64,000 nt of DNA, from the NCBI RefSeq assembly GCF_003131205.1, contig NZ_QFFY01000002.1, positions 237,016-301,015 on the forward strand, written 5' to 3'. A model generated the notes under the pieces. It was not told where the DNA came from and did no database searches. It saw only the letters and a list, made by a program, of their open reading frames with translations. The first letter of the stretch is position 1; each line of letters opens with the position of its first letter. A program made the position numbers and the translations under genes. Source of the DNA: Occallatibacter savannae (lineage in GTDB: Bacteria > Acidobacteriota > Terriglobia > Terriglobales > Acidobacteriaceae). Positions 42,108 to 51,826 of the stretch are shown one piece after another.

Positions 42108-44195
42108 CTAGGTCTTCTCGACAGCCTGCAGCGTGGGCGGCCCGTCAATCGCGGCAGCAACTTTCTGATCTCGATTCATCAGGTCGATAACGGACTGAGC
42201 GTATTGCTGGTCGATGCTGGCGGAATCGGAAAATGGAACAGGGTAGAGCACGACAAACCGCAGACCGTCCGTAAGGTCCATCTTCATCTCGATGCCGGGA
42301 CGCGGGATCGTGGTATCCATCCAGAGCTCGGTGCTTGCATACTGGCGCTCCATCCGATCTTTGTACGCGCCGTAGACCTTCTGCACCGCGTCGCGGACAT
42401 CCTGGATAGCGCCGCGATAGTCGGAACCCGGCTTGAGCTTGATGGCGAGCGAGTGCCACGCGTAGCTGGTGCCCGGTATCTGCTTGTAGAGCGGAGTGCC
42501 GGTCTGAAAGAGGACGGAATTGGCGAAGACGGCAACTCGGCCGGTAGGATGAAGCTGCGCGCCCGCTCCGGCGAGTTCCATCAGATAGAAGCGCACCAGG
42601 CTGACGTCGATCACTTCGCCCGTGACCCCGGCGACGGTGATGCGCTCGCCCACGCGCACGCCCCATCGGCCGATGATGAAGAAGTAGGCGGCGATGGAGA
42701 GCAGCAGCGTTTGCAGGCACACGGCGATGCCGGCGGTGATCAGTCCGGCGAAGGTGGCCATCGAGCTGAACTGCGTCACGAAGCCGAAGATTAGTACGAG
42801 CCCGCTGAGGAACCCGATCACGAGGCGGCGGACAACCAGAAGCTGGCGCCTGTGGCGAATGTCCTGCACATAGCGGGTTGCGCCGCGCCGCCACAGCTCT
42901 CCCGCGCCGAAGACGAGCAGAAGTGCGATCGCAATGAAGACCACGCGCAGCAGCAACTCGTGAATGATGCTCGACCGCTCCGTGTCTGCGGCTGCGCGCC
43001 ACGAGATCAGATTGCCTTCAGCCTGCTCGAGAACGAGTACCTCCTGGCTGACTGGAATGGACACGCCCGCGATTGTCTTGAACGCGTCCGTAAGTTGGTC
43101 GAATTGCTTTTTCGCGCTTCCGTTCTGCGTCGAAGCGCTCGCAGCGGCGTTGGAATCAGAGCCGCCAGAAGAGTTTGTACTCGCCTGAAGCTGCTGGCCC
43201 TGTTGCACCGTGGCGCGAAGAATGTTGACGAGCGGCGTGCGCAGCTCGAGCGCCTGCGCGTGCAGCTTCTTCACCTCCGCGATCCGTTCGTCGATGCCGC
43301 GCCGGGTAGAGAGGAGTTGAAAGAGGGCCTGAGCCTGGGTGACGACGCCGGAGCTGCGAAGAGAGCCGATGCTTTCCACTGTGTTGGTGACAGGCTTGAT
43401 CTTCGTGTCGATCACTTCCGGTACGGCGTGCTGCAGCTTGTCGATGTCAGCCTGAAGGCCGCTATTGGTTTGCGCGGTCGACACTCCCGAGACTTTCACC
43501 AGGGCATCGGATTCAGCTTTCGCGAGTTCGAGCTGGCCGTTCGTGATTTGGATTTGCTGCTCGATCCCGTCGCGGTCTTTGCGTTTGGCGGCCTTGAGCT
43601 GTGCCGCCAGCTCCTCCGATTTGGCTTGCAGGTCCTGAATCTGCTGCTGTACGTGCAACTGCGCTTCGCGCAGCTTCTGGGCCTCGCCGGGTGCTGCAAC
43701 CGTCGATTGCTGCGATGAAGCGGACCTGATCCGCGAGAGAAGGGCGGCTTCGTCGCGGGCTGCCTGAAAAGCAAGCTGAGAGATCTGCGTGGCCGCGGTT
43801 TGCGCCTGCTCGGCGTAAAGCACATCGCTCGGCTCGCCTATCTTCTGCACCGGCGTTGCAGTCATGCGATAGAAGCGAATGATCTCGCTGAGGTGCGCAA
43901 GGATGGCTTTGGCCTGCTCGTCGACGTGGATGCCCTGCGTCAGGCTGGGCGGCAGCGGTTCAGGAAGCGCGGCAAGATGCGCGGCAGTGGCCGGTTTTGG
44001 CGCGGTGGGCTGGCCCGGCTCAGAGCCGCTGGCGGTTCTGATCGAACCCGGAGGAACCGGTGGCGTGCTGCCGGGATGAGATTGTGTTTGGGAGACAGCT
44101 ACCGCCGTGGTGAGTCCGGCCGCTGCGATCACGAGTACCGGTAAGTCTGCGAGCGAAGAAAATCGGGCCACAAAAGGGCGAAGTGCAAGATTCAC
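42108..44195 (-). CDS. MscS-family mechanosensitive channel with long periplasmic coiled coil
   Basis: A 695-residue protein. A signal-like N-terminus and Pro-rich linker are followed by a long helical region (about 90-370) rich in Gln/Ala/Lys, with coiled-coil stretches such as LREAQLHVQQQIQDLQAKSEELAAQLKAA (about 180-208). Three to four membrane helices (about 420-530) follow. The pore-lining helix and MscS beta domain match GLITAGIAVCLQTLLLSIAAYFFI and VGERITVAGVTGEVIDVSLV. It should release solutes on osmotic downshock; the periplasmic helical arm resembles MscK/MscM-type channels. Upstream is the divergent PadR-ADOP pair. Confidence 0.85.
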   Translation of the reverse strand: MNLALRPFVARFSSLADLPVLVIAAAGLTTAVAVSQTQSHPGSTPPVPPGSIRTASGSEPGQPTAPKPATAAHLAALPEPLPPSLTQGIHVDEQAKAILAHLSEIIRFYRMTATPVQKIGEPSDVLYAEQAQTAATQISQLAFQAARDEAALLSRIRSASSQQSTVAAPGEAQKLREAQLHVQQQIQDLQAKSEELAAQLKAAKRKDRDGIEQQIQITNGQLELAKAESDALVKVSGVSTAQTNSGLQADIDKLQHAVPEVIDTKIKPVTNTVESIGSLRSSGVVTQAQALFQLLSTRRGIDERIAEVKKLHAQALELRTPLVNILRATVQQGQQLQASTNSSGGSDSNAAASASTQNGSAKKQFDQLTDAFKTIAGVSIPVSQEVLVLEQAEGNLISWRAAADTERSSIIHELLLRVVFIAIALLLVFGAGELWRRGATRYVQDIRHRRQLLVVRRLVIGFLSGLVLIFGFVTQFSSMATFAGLITAGIAVCLQTLLLSIAAYFFIIGRWGVRVGERITVAGVTGEVIDVSLVRFYLMELAGAGAQLHPTGRVAVFANSVLFQTGTPLYKQIPGTSYAWHSLAIKLKPGSDYRGAIQDVRDAVQKVYGAYKDRMERQYASTELWMDTTIPRPGIEMKMDLTDGLRFVVLYPVPFSDSASIDQQYAQSVIDLMNRDQKVAAAIDGPPTLQAVEKT

Positions 44196-44312
44196 AGAAG
44201 GCTTGGACGCATTCCGGGTGCGAGCGGATGGTCGGGCCCGTACAGTTTGGGGGTGCTGAAGTTAAGCTCAAGCCCGCTGTGTTTGTGACGAGTTGCGCCA
44301 TTGCCCTGTTGT

Positions 44313-44348
44313 TTTCCCAAAGGGAGTATGCAACCCTTCTTTGGGAAA
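44313..44348. promoter_or_regulatory. Imperfect palindrome, candidate PadR operator
   Basis: TTTCCCAAAGGG and CCCTTCTTTGGGAAA form an inverted repeat with a two-base bulge and a 9-base centre. It ends 19 bases before the padR start codon. Autoregulation from a palindrome just upstream is usual for PadR proteins; binding is inferred. Confidence 0.4.
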
Positions 44349-44366
44349 GCTACAGGTGAGGGACGG

Positions 44367-44711
44367 ATGGGCGATAAGACGGACGTCATGCAGGGAACGC
44401 TGGCTCTGATGGTACTGAAGACGCTGGACGTGCTGGGGCCGCTCCACGGATGGGGCATCGCGCGGCGCATCGAGCAGATCAGCGGAGACCTGCTGTCCCT
44501 CAATCAGGGCACTCTCTATCCGCTCCTGCTGCGGCTCGAGCAGGAGGGCTCCATCGACTCGGACTGGGGCGCGTCCGAGAACAATCGCAGGGCTCGTTAC
44601 TACCGGCTGACAAAGACGGGACGAAAGCAGCTGCAGAGCGAAGTGCGCGAGTGGCAGCAGACCACCGAGATCATGGCGCGCTTCCTCGCGGCCAGGGCGG
44701 AAGAGCTGTGA
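44367..44711 (+). CDS. PadR-family transcriptional regulator
   Basis: A 114-residue winged-helix repressor. ATG 44367 follows GAGGGACGG; a TTG further up is in frame but lies across the palindrome. QGTLALMVLKTLDVLGPLHGWGIARRIEQ, the recognition helix LSLNQGTLYPLLLRLEQEGSI and the wing ARYYRLTKTGRKQL are canonical PadR features, with a C-terminal dimerisation helix. The stop codon TGA overlaps the ATG of the ADOP permease gene (TGATG), so both are made from one message. It most likely controls its own operon in response to an unknown ligand or envelope signal. Confidence 0.93.
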   Translation: MGDKTDVMQGTLALMVLKTLDVLGPLHGWGIARRIEQISGDLLSLNQGTLYPLLLRLEQEGSIDSDWGASENNRRARYYRLTKTGRKQLQSEVREWQQTTEIMARFLAARAEEL

Positions 44712-47479
44712 TGAAAAGTTTAAGGCGAGTGGGTCAGCGGATGTGGAATTTCGCCCTCCGGCGTGACGGCGGCCAGCGTCTCCGCGAAGAGATGCAGGAA
44801 CACATCGCCATGGAGACGGCACACAATCAGCGGTTGGGAATGAGTCCCGCGGAGGCGCGAAGGCAGGCGCTGATCAAGTGGGGCGGAGCGAGCGCCGTGC
44901 GCGAGCAGTATCACGCGGAGAAAGGGCTGCCCTTGATGGAAACCATGCTGCAGGACGTGCGGTATGCAGTGCGCATGTTGCGCAAATCGCCCGTGTTCAC
45001 GAGCGTAGCTGTGTTGACGCTGGCGTTGGGAATTGGCGCGAACGCGGCGATATTCACTCTGATCAACGCGCTGATGCTGAAGAATCTTCCGGTGGCGGAT
45101 CCAAGGACGCTGGTACGGCTGGGCAACAATAACGATTGTTGTGTCGGGATTGGATCGCACGATAACGGGGAGATGTCGTTCTTCAGCACGGATACCTACG
45201 AGTATCTGCGCAAGAACCTGCCGGAATTTGAAGAGCTGGCAGCGATGCAGGCGGGCTTTGCGTACAGGCCTGTCGTGGTGCGCATGGATGGAAGCAGCGA
45301 AGCGCCGCGCTCGGTGATGGGCGAGTTCGTATCGGGGAACTACTTCAGAACCTTCGGACTGAACGCGTCGGTAGGAAGGGTACTCGAAGATCGCGATGAT
45401 GCCGCAGGTGCACCCTTCACGGCGGTGATGAGCTACGAGACGTGGAAGACGCGCTTCCATGGCGACCCCGGCGTGGTGGGCAGCACCTTGCGTGTGAATA
45501 CAAGGCCGGTCACGGTGGTGGGCATCGCGCCGAAAGGTTTTTACGGCGATCGGCTGCTGCCTTCTCCGCCGGAATACTACTTACCGGTCGAGTCGATGCC
45601 GCAGATCGCCAACGTGCCCTATGTGCACCACACGCCTGTGCAGTGGCTTTACATGATCGGCCGCGTGAGACCAGGTGTGCAGTTGGGCAGCTTGCAGGAA
45701 AAAGTGAACACGCTGTTGCGCCATCAGCTGGCTGAAACTGGCCGCTTCAGCGGTAAGAGCGGTGCGGAGAGGCTCAGGCAGCTTCACATCGTGCTCACGC
45801 CGGGAGGCGGCGGCATTCAGGCCATGCAGGAGGGCTATGACCGGCAGCTGCGCATGCTGATGACAGCGTCAGGGCTGGTGCTGCTGATTGCCTGTGCCAA
45901 TCTGGCGAATTTGCTGCTGGTGCGCGGCATGAGCCGCAAGGCCGAGATGAATGTGCGCACCGCACTCGGCGCACGACGCGGCAGGATCGTCCGCCAACTC
46001 CTCACAGAGAGCATTTTGCTGGCGAGTGCCGGCGGTCTTGCGGGGTTGGCCATTGCCTATGCGGGCACGCAGATGCTGCTGGCGATGGCGTTTCCCGGTG
46101 CAGAGAGCGTGCCCATCAATCCCAGCCCGTCCCCAGCGGTGCTTGCGTTCGCACTTGGCTTATCCCTGCTCACGGGCGTGCTCTTCGGCGCGGCGCCCGC
46201 GTGGATCGCGTCGAAGGCGACACCGGCCGATGCGCTGCGCGGCGGAACGCGTTCGGTTGCAGGAGGCGCCACAATGCTTCAGTCGAGCCTGGTGGTCTTG
46301 CAGGCAGGGCTTTCTCTGGTGCTGCTGGTGTGCGCCGGCCTTTTCGGCAAGAGCCTCAGCAAGCTGGAACGTATCGACTTAAAGCTCGACCCGGTGAATC
46401 GCTATATCGTCCACATCAATCCCCAGACCGCCGGCTATACACAGCGGCAGGTCGGCGACCTGTACCGCGCCATCGAAGACCGGTTTCACGCATTGCCCGG
46501 CGTCGAGAAAGTGGGGATCACGAGCTATACGCCGATGGAGGACAACAACAACGGCTGGAGTGTGCAGATCCAGGGGAAGAAGGAACAGGAGCACAACGCG
46601 ATTGCTTCGTATTTGAAAGTGAATGCGGAATATTTCGATTCGGTTGGAACCCGCGTGGTGCGCGGGCGCGGAATTCTGCCATCCGATACGGTCAGCGCAC
46701 CGCATGTCGCAGTGGTCAATCAGGAGTTTGTAAGGCAGCTCTTCAAACCGGGCGAGAACCCCATCGGCCAGCACTTCGGTGGAGACTTAAAGTCGGCGGG
46801 AGACTGGGAGATCGTCGGCGTCGTGGAGAACACGGCGTATCAGAGCGCCACCTGGAACGAGCACATGATGTACTTTGTGCCCACGCTTCAACGCCCGTTG
46901 AGCGCAGAGCCCGATTCCATTGATCGTGACGAAAACATGTACGCCGGCGCCATCGTCCTCAAGACGAGCCGGCCGGTTCCAGACATGGAAGAGTCAGCGC
47001 GAAAAACGCTGGCGGGAATCAATCCGAACCTGAGCGTGGTGCGGTTTCAGACCTTCTCGGCGCAGATCGCGGATCAGTTCAGCCAGGCTCGGCTGCTATC
47101 GGGGCTCACTTCGCTCTTTGGAGGGTTGGCGCTTCTTCTTGCGACATTGGGTCTGTACGGCGTAACGGCCTACGGAGTGGCGCGTCGCACCGCCGAGATC
47201 GGGATCCGGATGGCACTGGGAGCTGCAAGAAGCAAGGTAACGTTCATGGTGATGCGCGGCGCGATGGTGCAGGCGCTTGCGGGCCTTGCTCTCGGCATCC
47301 CGACTACGCTGCTGTGCATGAAGTACCTCAGCTCACAGCTCTACGACATCAAGTCCGTGGAAGGATCGGTCATGGCGGGAGCCGTTGCGTTGCTTGCGCT
47401 CGCTGCGGCAGTAGCTGGGCTCATCCCCGCGCGTCGGGCCGCATCCATCAACCCCGTTCAGGCCCTGCGGGTGGAATAG
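44711..47479 (+). CDS. ADOP-family fused permease with N-terminal prefix domain
   Basis: A 922-residue protein. ATG 44711 overlaps the padR stop; an in-frame start at 44450 lies inside padR and is rejected. Residues 1-75 are the ADOP permease-prefix region (LREEMQEHIAMETAHNQRLGMSPAEARRQAL). QDVRYAVRMLRKSPVFT then begins the first MacB_PCD-FtsX half (MNVRTALGARRGRIVRQLL), and the second half has GVTAYGVARRTAEIGIRMALGAARSKV and ends INPVQALRVE. No ATPase gene adjoins. Coupling to PadR suggests inducible use, perhaps in export or envelope stress; the actual function of ADOPs is unknown. Confidence 0.93.
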   Translation: MKSLRRVGQRMWNFALRRDGGQRLREEMQEHIAMETAHNQRLGMSPAEARRQALIKWGGASAVREQYHAEKGLPLMETMLQDVRYAVRMLRKSPVFTSVAVLTLALGIGANAAIFTLINALMLKNLPVADPRTLVRLGNNNDCCVGIGSHDNGEMSFFSTDTYEYLRKNLPEFEELAAMQAGFAYRPVVVRMDGSSEAPRSVMGEFVSGNYFRTFGLNASVGRVLEDRDDAAGAPFTAVMSYETWKTRFHGDPGVVGSTLRVNTRPVTVVGIAPKGFYGDRLLPSPPEYYLPVESMPQIANVPYVHHTPVQWLYMIGRVRPGVQLGSLQEKVNTLLRHQLAETGRFSGKSGAERLRQLHIVLTPGGGGIQAMQEGYDRQLRMLMTASGLVLLIACANLANLLLVRGMSRKAEMNVRTALGARRGRIVRQLLTESILLASAGGLAGLAIAYAGTQMLLAMAFPGAESVPINPSPSPAVLAFALGLSLLTGVLFGAAPAWIASKATPADALRGGTRSVAGGATMLQSSLVVLQAGLSLVLLVCAGLFGKSLSKLERIDLKLDPVNRYIVHINPQTAGYTQRQVGDLYRAIEDRFHALPGVEKVGITSYTPMEDNNNGWSVQIQGKKEQEHNAIASYLKVNAEYFDSVGTRVVRGRGILPSDTVSAPHVAVVNQEFVRQLFKPGENPIGQHFGGDLKSAGDWEIVGVVENTAYQSATWNEHMMYFVPTLQRPLSAEPDSIDRDENMYAGAIVLKTSRPVPDMEESARKTLAGINPNLSVVRFQTFSAQIADQFSQARLLSGLTSLFGGLALLLATLGLYGVTAYGVARRTAEIGIRMALGAARSKVTFMVMRGAMVQALAGLALGIPTTLLCMKYLSSQLYDIKSVEGSVMAGAVALLALAAAVAGLIPARRAASINPVQALRVE

Positions 47480-47619
47480 AGTCGTCCGCACCGGGTGTTC
47501 GCTTCTCCAGTCTGCTGTGGAGTTCGGTGCAGTTCGAAGCGCCCGATCCTTCAGATGTCTTTAGTGCGCTCGACTGCGCGGTTTTCTGAGAGGCTCGTCG
47601 AACCGTGCGATTGGCTGAG

Positions 47620-48894
47620 CTATGCGAGGAGTAGCGCTTCATCCTCCAAGCTCTGTTCTCCGTCGGCAGTTGCGATGATCTGTTTCGGCAGGAGCGGGAT
47701 GAGGGGCAGGATGAGCGCATACACGCAGGTGATGGCTACGACGCAGTACTGAAATCCGTGCGTGGGGCTCAGGCCGAAAAGCCAGGAGCCAAGAACATCT
47801 CCCATGCGAGACGACAGCGGATACAGCGACATGACAATCATCATGAGCGTTCCCTGTAAACCTGCGGGACAGGCGCGGATCGCCATGTCGATCACAGCAG
47901 AGTTTCCCAAACCGCCCAGCAGACCTATCAAAAATGCCGCGACGAGAGCCTGTCCTCCGGTGTGGATGAAGGCCATGGGGATGAACTGCGGAACCCCAAC
48001 GATCATCGACCACCAAAGGAGCTTGCTGGGCCGGAACCGGGTGCACAGAACGCCATACAGCAGTGTTGTCGGGATAAATCCGACATACATGACTGCAGAA
48101 AAATTGGCGTAGACGGAGTCCGGCGCATGAAGCTGATTCGCGAAGTAGTACTGAAGCGGCGTGTTTACTCCAGGCGTGAAGAACCAGAGCAGAGCGATGA
48201 GGATGACAGGATAGATGGCGCGATGTTTCGCGAGCCGCTTCACTTCGCCTGAGAAGTTGGTCCGTTGAGCGTGAGGGTTCTGGTAGGTATTCCTGAAGAC
48301 AGATTGCGGCTTCCAGAATGCAAAGGCGCCAAGAAGCGCGGTCAGGGCCATGACGAATAGAAAGACCTGGCGAGGTGAAAGCGTCGTGGACATCCAGCCA
48401 GAGGCGAAATACCCCAGAACGGCGGCAGTGCACATGGCCATGTTCGATAGCGTGCTTAGCCTGCCAGGCATCTGGTCTTCCTGTCCGACGAGCGCAAGCA
48501 AGCCCTGAAATGCCGCCGCAATGAAGCTGTAAGACACGGTGGCAAACAGCATGCCGAACACCAGGCCGGAGTATGTGACCTGCGAGAATGCTCCTCCTGC
48601 GAGAGCAATAAGCGTGAGCGGCACGAAGATGCGGAAGTAGCCGGGATCTCTCCAGCCAAACGGGTTCCATGAATCGCGAACGAGTCCGAAAGCAAATCCC
48701 AGGTAAAGAGGGATGCCCGTGATCAGCCGAAAGCGGGAGACCTGTGACGCAGTGGCATGCAGCAGATCCTTCAGCATGTAGGAGGTCGGGATGTCCAGCA
48801 CCCACTGCGGGCTCGTGACGTTCACCAGCAGCGCGAGCAGGCTGAAGTACACGTAGAGTTCCCGCGAACTTCGTTGCGATTCAGCTTCAGGCAT
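47620..48894 (-). CDS. Major facilitator superfamily transporter
   Basis: A 424-residue protein with about twelve transmembrane helices. The first cytoplasmic loop and second helix read LKDLLHATASQVSRFRLITGIPLYLGFAFGLVRD, the form seen in folate/biopterin-transporter-like MFS proteins. RTNFSGEVKRLAKHRAIYPVI marks the central loop, and the protein ends in a short acidic tail. The substrate is not predictable. It stands alone between two ADOP genes, on the opposite strand. The 140 bp downstream show no convincing terminator. Confidence 0.8.
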   Translation of the reverse strand: MPEAESQRSSRELYVYFSLLALLVNVTSPQWVLDIPTSYMLKDLLHATASQVSRFRLITGIPLYLGFAFGLVRDSWNPFGWRDPGYFRIFVPLTLIALAGGAFSQVTYSGLVFGMLFATVSYSFIAAAFQGLLALVGQEDQMPGRLSTLSNMAMCTAAVLGYFASGWMSTTLSPRQVFLFVMALTALLGAFAFWKPQSVFRNTYQNPHAQRTNFSGEVKRLAKHRAIYPVILIALLWFFTPGVNTPLQYYFANQLHAPDSVYANFSAVMYVGFIPTTLLYGVLCTRFRPSKLLWWSMIVGVPQFIPMAFIHTGGQALVAAFLIGLLGGLGNSAVIDMAIRACPAGLQGTLMMIVMSLYPLSSRMGDVLGSWLFGLSPTHGFQYCVVAITCVYALILPLIPLLPKQIIATADGEQSLEDEALLLA

Positions 48895-49206
48895 GAGGAA
48901 TGATGAAGTCTAGCACTCGTCTGCTGGCGAGCGGAATCCGGCACCGGGCCGCGGGAAGGAGACTGCAGGAGTAGCGACAGTGTTCGGTTGTGAACAGAGA
49001 TGGTGAAATTCGGACAAGGGGCTTGTGCATGATCTTGCATAAGCCTTCTGTTTTGAGAGAAGGCGCCGTTTGGGGAACGGTGCCTCTCGTGCAGGTTTCT
49101 TTCATGGATCTGCCCCCTAAGGGTCCGCTTGCGCCGAGGCTTCGGCGTGATTTGACGGGCCACACGGGTATGAGGGCATCAAGATTTCTGCTCAGGAAGT
49201 GAATGT
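48895..49206. other. Intergenic region with a small hairpin
   Basis: A 312 bp divergent gap. GGCGCCGTT and AACGGTGCC (49062-49084) can pair around five bases. No gene or known RNA was recognised; open frames here lack ribosome-binding sites and family resemblance. Confidence 0.4.
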
Positions 49207-51771
49207 ATGCTTGCTGATTTGCGCGACGCACTGCGGCAGTTGAGGAAGGCGCCGGGTTTCTCGGCGACTGTTGTGATCACGCTGGCTCTGGGGATCGGGG
49301 CCACCACCGCCATCTTTACCCTGGTGCACCAGGTGATGCTCAAGTCGCTGCCTGTAGCCAAGCCGGAGGAGTTGTGGCGGATCGGCGACAAGCTTCGCTG
49401 CTGCAACTGGGGCGGATACACGCAGGGTTTCGACGGCAACTTCTCGCTGTTCTCGTGGGAGGCGTACAAGAATTTTCGCGAGCATACGCCGGAGTTTGCG
49501 GATCTGGCAGCGCTGCAGGCGGGAAATGCGCAGCTGGGAGTGCGCCGCGCCGGATCGCAGGCGGCGGTGCAGACGTTCAACGGGCAGGAGGTTTCGGGCA
49601 ACTTTTTCCGCACCCTTGGCGTGCAGCCCTGGGCGGGACGCCTGATGACGGACGCCGACGATCAGATCGGCGCTGCGCCGGTTGCGGTGATGAGCTACCG
49701 GACATGGGAGGCGCGGTACGGTTCGGACCCATCGGTCGTTGGAGGCAGCTTCCAGATCAACGGACATGCATTCACCGTGATCGGGGTGGCGCCGCCCGGG
49801 TTTTACGGAGCAAAGCTGGCCGGCAACGGCATGCCGGATTTCTGGATGCCGCTTTCGGCCGAGGATGTGCTCGCCGGAGCCGTGTCGCGCATCAAGCAGC
49901 CGAACTTGAACTACCTTGATCTGCTGGGGCGCGTGAAGCCGGGCGTGTCGCCGACCGTTCTGGAGGCGAAGCTGCGGGTGGAACTGCACGACTGGCTTGC
50001 GAGTCATGTGGCCGATATGGAGCCGGTGGAGAAGCCGCTCTGGCAACAGCAGACGCTGCATCTCGTTCCGGGAGCGGCCGGTGTCGCGGAGATGCGCGAG
50101 CAATATCGGGATGGGTTGAAGCTGTTGCTGATCGCGGCGGGATGCGTGCTGCTGGTGGCATGCGGCAACCTGGCGAACCTGATGCTGGCGCGCGGCCTGA
50201 GAAGCCGTACGCAGATTTCGGTCCGCGTAGCGATGGGAGCGTCGCGCATGCGGCTGGTGCGCAGGGCGCTGGTGGAGAGCGTGCTGCTGGCGGTGATTGG
50301 CGGCGCGTTCGGCGTCGCTGTGGCGTATGGCGGAACGCGGTTGATTCTGCATCTCGCGTTTCAGATCGGCGGACCGAACAACTATGTTCCGGTGAATGCC
50401 GACCCGTCGTGGACGGTGCTGCTGTTTACGCTGGCGCTCTCCGTGGTGACGGGCGTGATTTTCGGGACAGCTCCCGCCTGGCTGACTTCACATGCGGATC
50501 CCGTGGAGGCGCTGCGCGGAGCAAATCGTTCCGTAGGCCAGGGCCGGACGTGGGCGCAGAAGACGCTGGTGATCGCGCAGGCGGCCATGTCTCTGGTGCT
50601 GCTGTCGGCGGCGGCACTGCTGATCCAGAGCCTGCGCAATCTCGAGCATCAGGATTTTGGATTCGAGACGCAGGGGCGCTATATCGCGTGGATCAATCCA
50701 ACGCTGGGGAACTACAAGCCGGAGCAGATGGAGCAGGTCTTTCGTCGCGTTGATGAAGGGCTGATGAACATACCGGGAGTGCGCATGGCGGCGCCTGCGC
50801 TGTATGCGCCCATGACGGGCGACAGCTGGAACTCGGGTGTTCGCATTCAGGGCCGGCCCGAACCGGGACCGAAGGAAAACACAAGCGCTGGATGGTCGCG
50901 CGTGATGCCGGGGTTCTTCGACGCGATCGGCGCAAAAACCGTGATGGGTCGGCCGCTCAACGAAGACGACACCGCGGCAACGCGCACCGTTGCGGTCGTG
51001 AACGAAGCCTTTGTGAAACGGTTCTTCAAAGGCCAGAATCCCATCGGGCAGCATTTTGGCTTCGGTCGTATCAAGAACGCCGGGCTGTACGAAATTGTCG
51101 GCGTGGTCCGCGACATCCGGTACATGACGTACGACTACAAGGAACCGGTGACGCCCATGGCGTGGGTCTCTGAGCTGCAGACGGCTCGGCTCGAAGATCC
51201 GAAGGAGCAGGAGGGCGAGAAGTACTCGCATTTCCTCTACAACATCGTGATCTGGGCGCCGGGAGATCCTCCGGGAATGGAAGAGAAAGTCCGGAAGGCG
51301 CTGGCGGCAGTCGATCCGAATCTTGTGCTCTACGGTGTGGACCCTTATAGCGGCGTGGTGAGCGCGGATTTCCAGCAGGAGAACATGATTGCGACACTGA
51401 CCTCGCTGTTCGGCTTGCTTGGATTGGTGCTCGCTGCGGTGGGGCTCTACGGCGTGATGGCCTACACGGTGGAGCAGCGCACCAACGAGATCGGACTGCG
51501 CATGGCCCTCGGCGCGAATCGCACAGACGTGGTGTCGATGGTCTTGCGCGGTGCCTTCTGGCAGATCGGCATTGGGCTCGGGATCGGCATTCCGCTCGCG
51601 ATTGTGGCTGGACGACTGATGAAGGATCAGCTCTTCGGAGTGCAGCCCTGGAACCCGGTCATGCTGCTCACGTCGGCGGGAATGCTGGCGATCGCGGCGA
51701 TGGTGGCTTCGCTGGTCCCGGTGCGGCGCGCCGTGGGAGTGGAGCCGATGGTGGCGTTGAGAAATGAGTAG
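49207..51771 (+). CDS. ADOP-family fused permease
   Basis: An 854-residue protein without the prefix domain, starting directly with MLADLRDALRQLRKAPGFS after an AGGAAG site. The first half has LRSRTQISVRVAMGASRMRLVRRAL, the second GVMAYTVEQRTNEIGLRMALGANRTDV. Periplasmic MacB_PCD-like domains lie between, and it ends VEPMVALRNE. The C-terminal FtsX helices are complete. As with the other ADOPs, no ATPase or PadR gene is adjacent. A hairpin follows the stop. Confidence 0.93.
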   Translation: MLADLRDALRQLRKAPGFSATVVITLALGIGATTAIFTLVHQVMLKSLPVAKPEELWRIGDKLRCCNWGGYTQGFDGNFSLFSWEAYKNFREHTPEFADLAALQAGNAQLGVRRAGSQAAVQTFNGQEVSGNFFRTLGVQPWAGRLMTDADDQIGAAPVAVMSYRTWEARYGSDPSVVGGSFQINGHAFTVIGVAPPGFYGAKLAGNGMPDFWMPLSAEDVLAGAVSRIKQPNLNYLDLLGRVKPGVSPTVLEAKLRVELHDWLASHVADMEPVEKPLWQQQTLHLVPGAAGVAEMREQYRDGLKLLLIAAGCVLLVACGNLANLMLARGLRSRTQISVRVAMGASRMRLVRRALVESVLLAVIGGAFGVAVAYGGTRLILHLAFQIGGPNNYVPVNADPSWTVLLFTLALSVVTGVIFGTAPAWLTSHADPVEALRGANRSVGQGRTWAQKTLVIAQAAMSLVLLSAAALLIQSLRNLEHQDFGFETQGRYIAWINPTLGNYKPEQMEQVFRRVDEGLMNIPGVRMAAPALYAPMTGDSWNSGVRIQGRPEPGPKENTSAGWSRVMPGFFDAIGAKTVMGRPLNEDDTAATRTVAVVNEAFVKRFFKGQNPIGQHFGFGRIKNAGLYEIVGVVRDIRYMTYDYKEPVTPMAWVSELQTARLEDPKEQEGEKYSHFLYNIVIWAPGDPPGMEEKVRKALAAVDPNLVLYGVDPYSGVVSADFQQENMIATLTSLFGLLGLVLAAVGLYGVMAYTVEQRTNEIGLRMALGANRTDVVSMVLRGAFWQIGIGLGIGIPLAIVAGRLMKDQLFGVQPWNPVMLLTSAGMLAIAAMVASLVPVRRAVGVEPMVALRNE

Positions 51772-51796
51772 AGTTGGCTTCTTCCGAAGCCAACTC
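51771..51796. terminator. Hairpin between convergent genes, probable bidirectional terminator
   Basis: GAGTTGGCTT and AAGCCAACTC pair perfectly over 10 bp around six bases, directly after the ADOP stop. T-runs are poor on both sides, so it may be only a weak terminator. Confidence 0.55.
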
Positions 51797-51826
51797 AGTT
51801 CGTAGTTCGCGATTTCTTTGTCGCGG

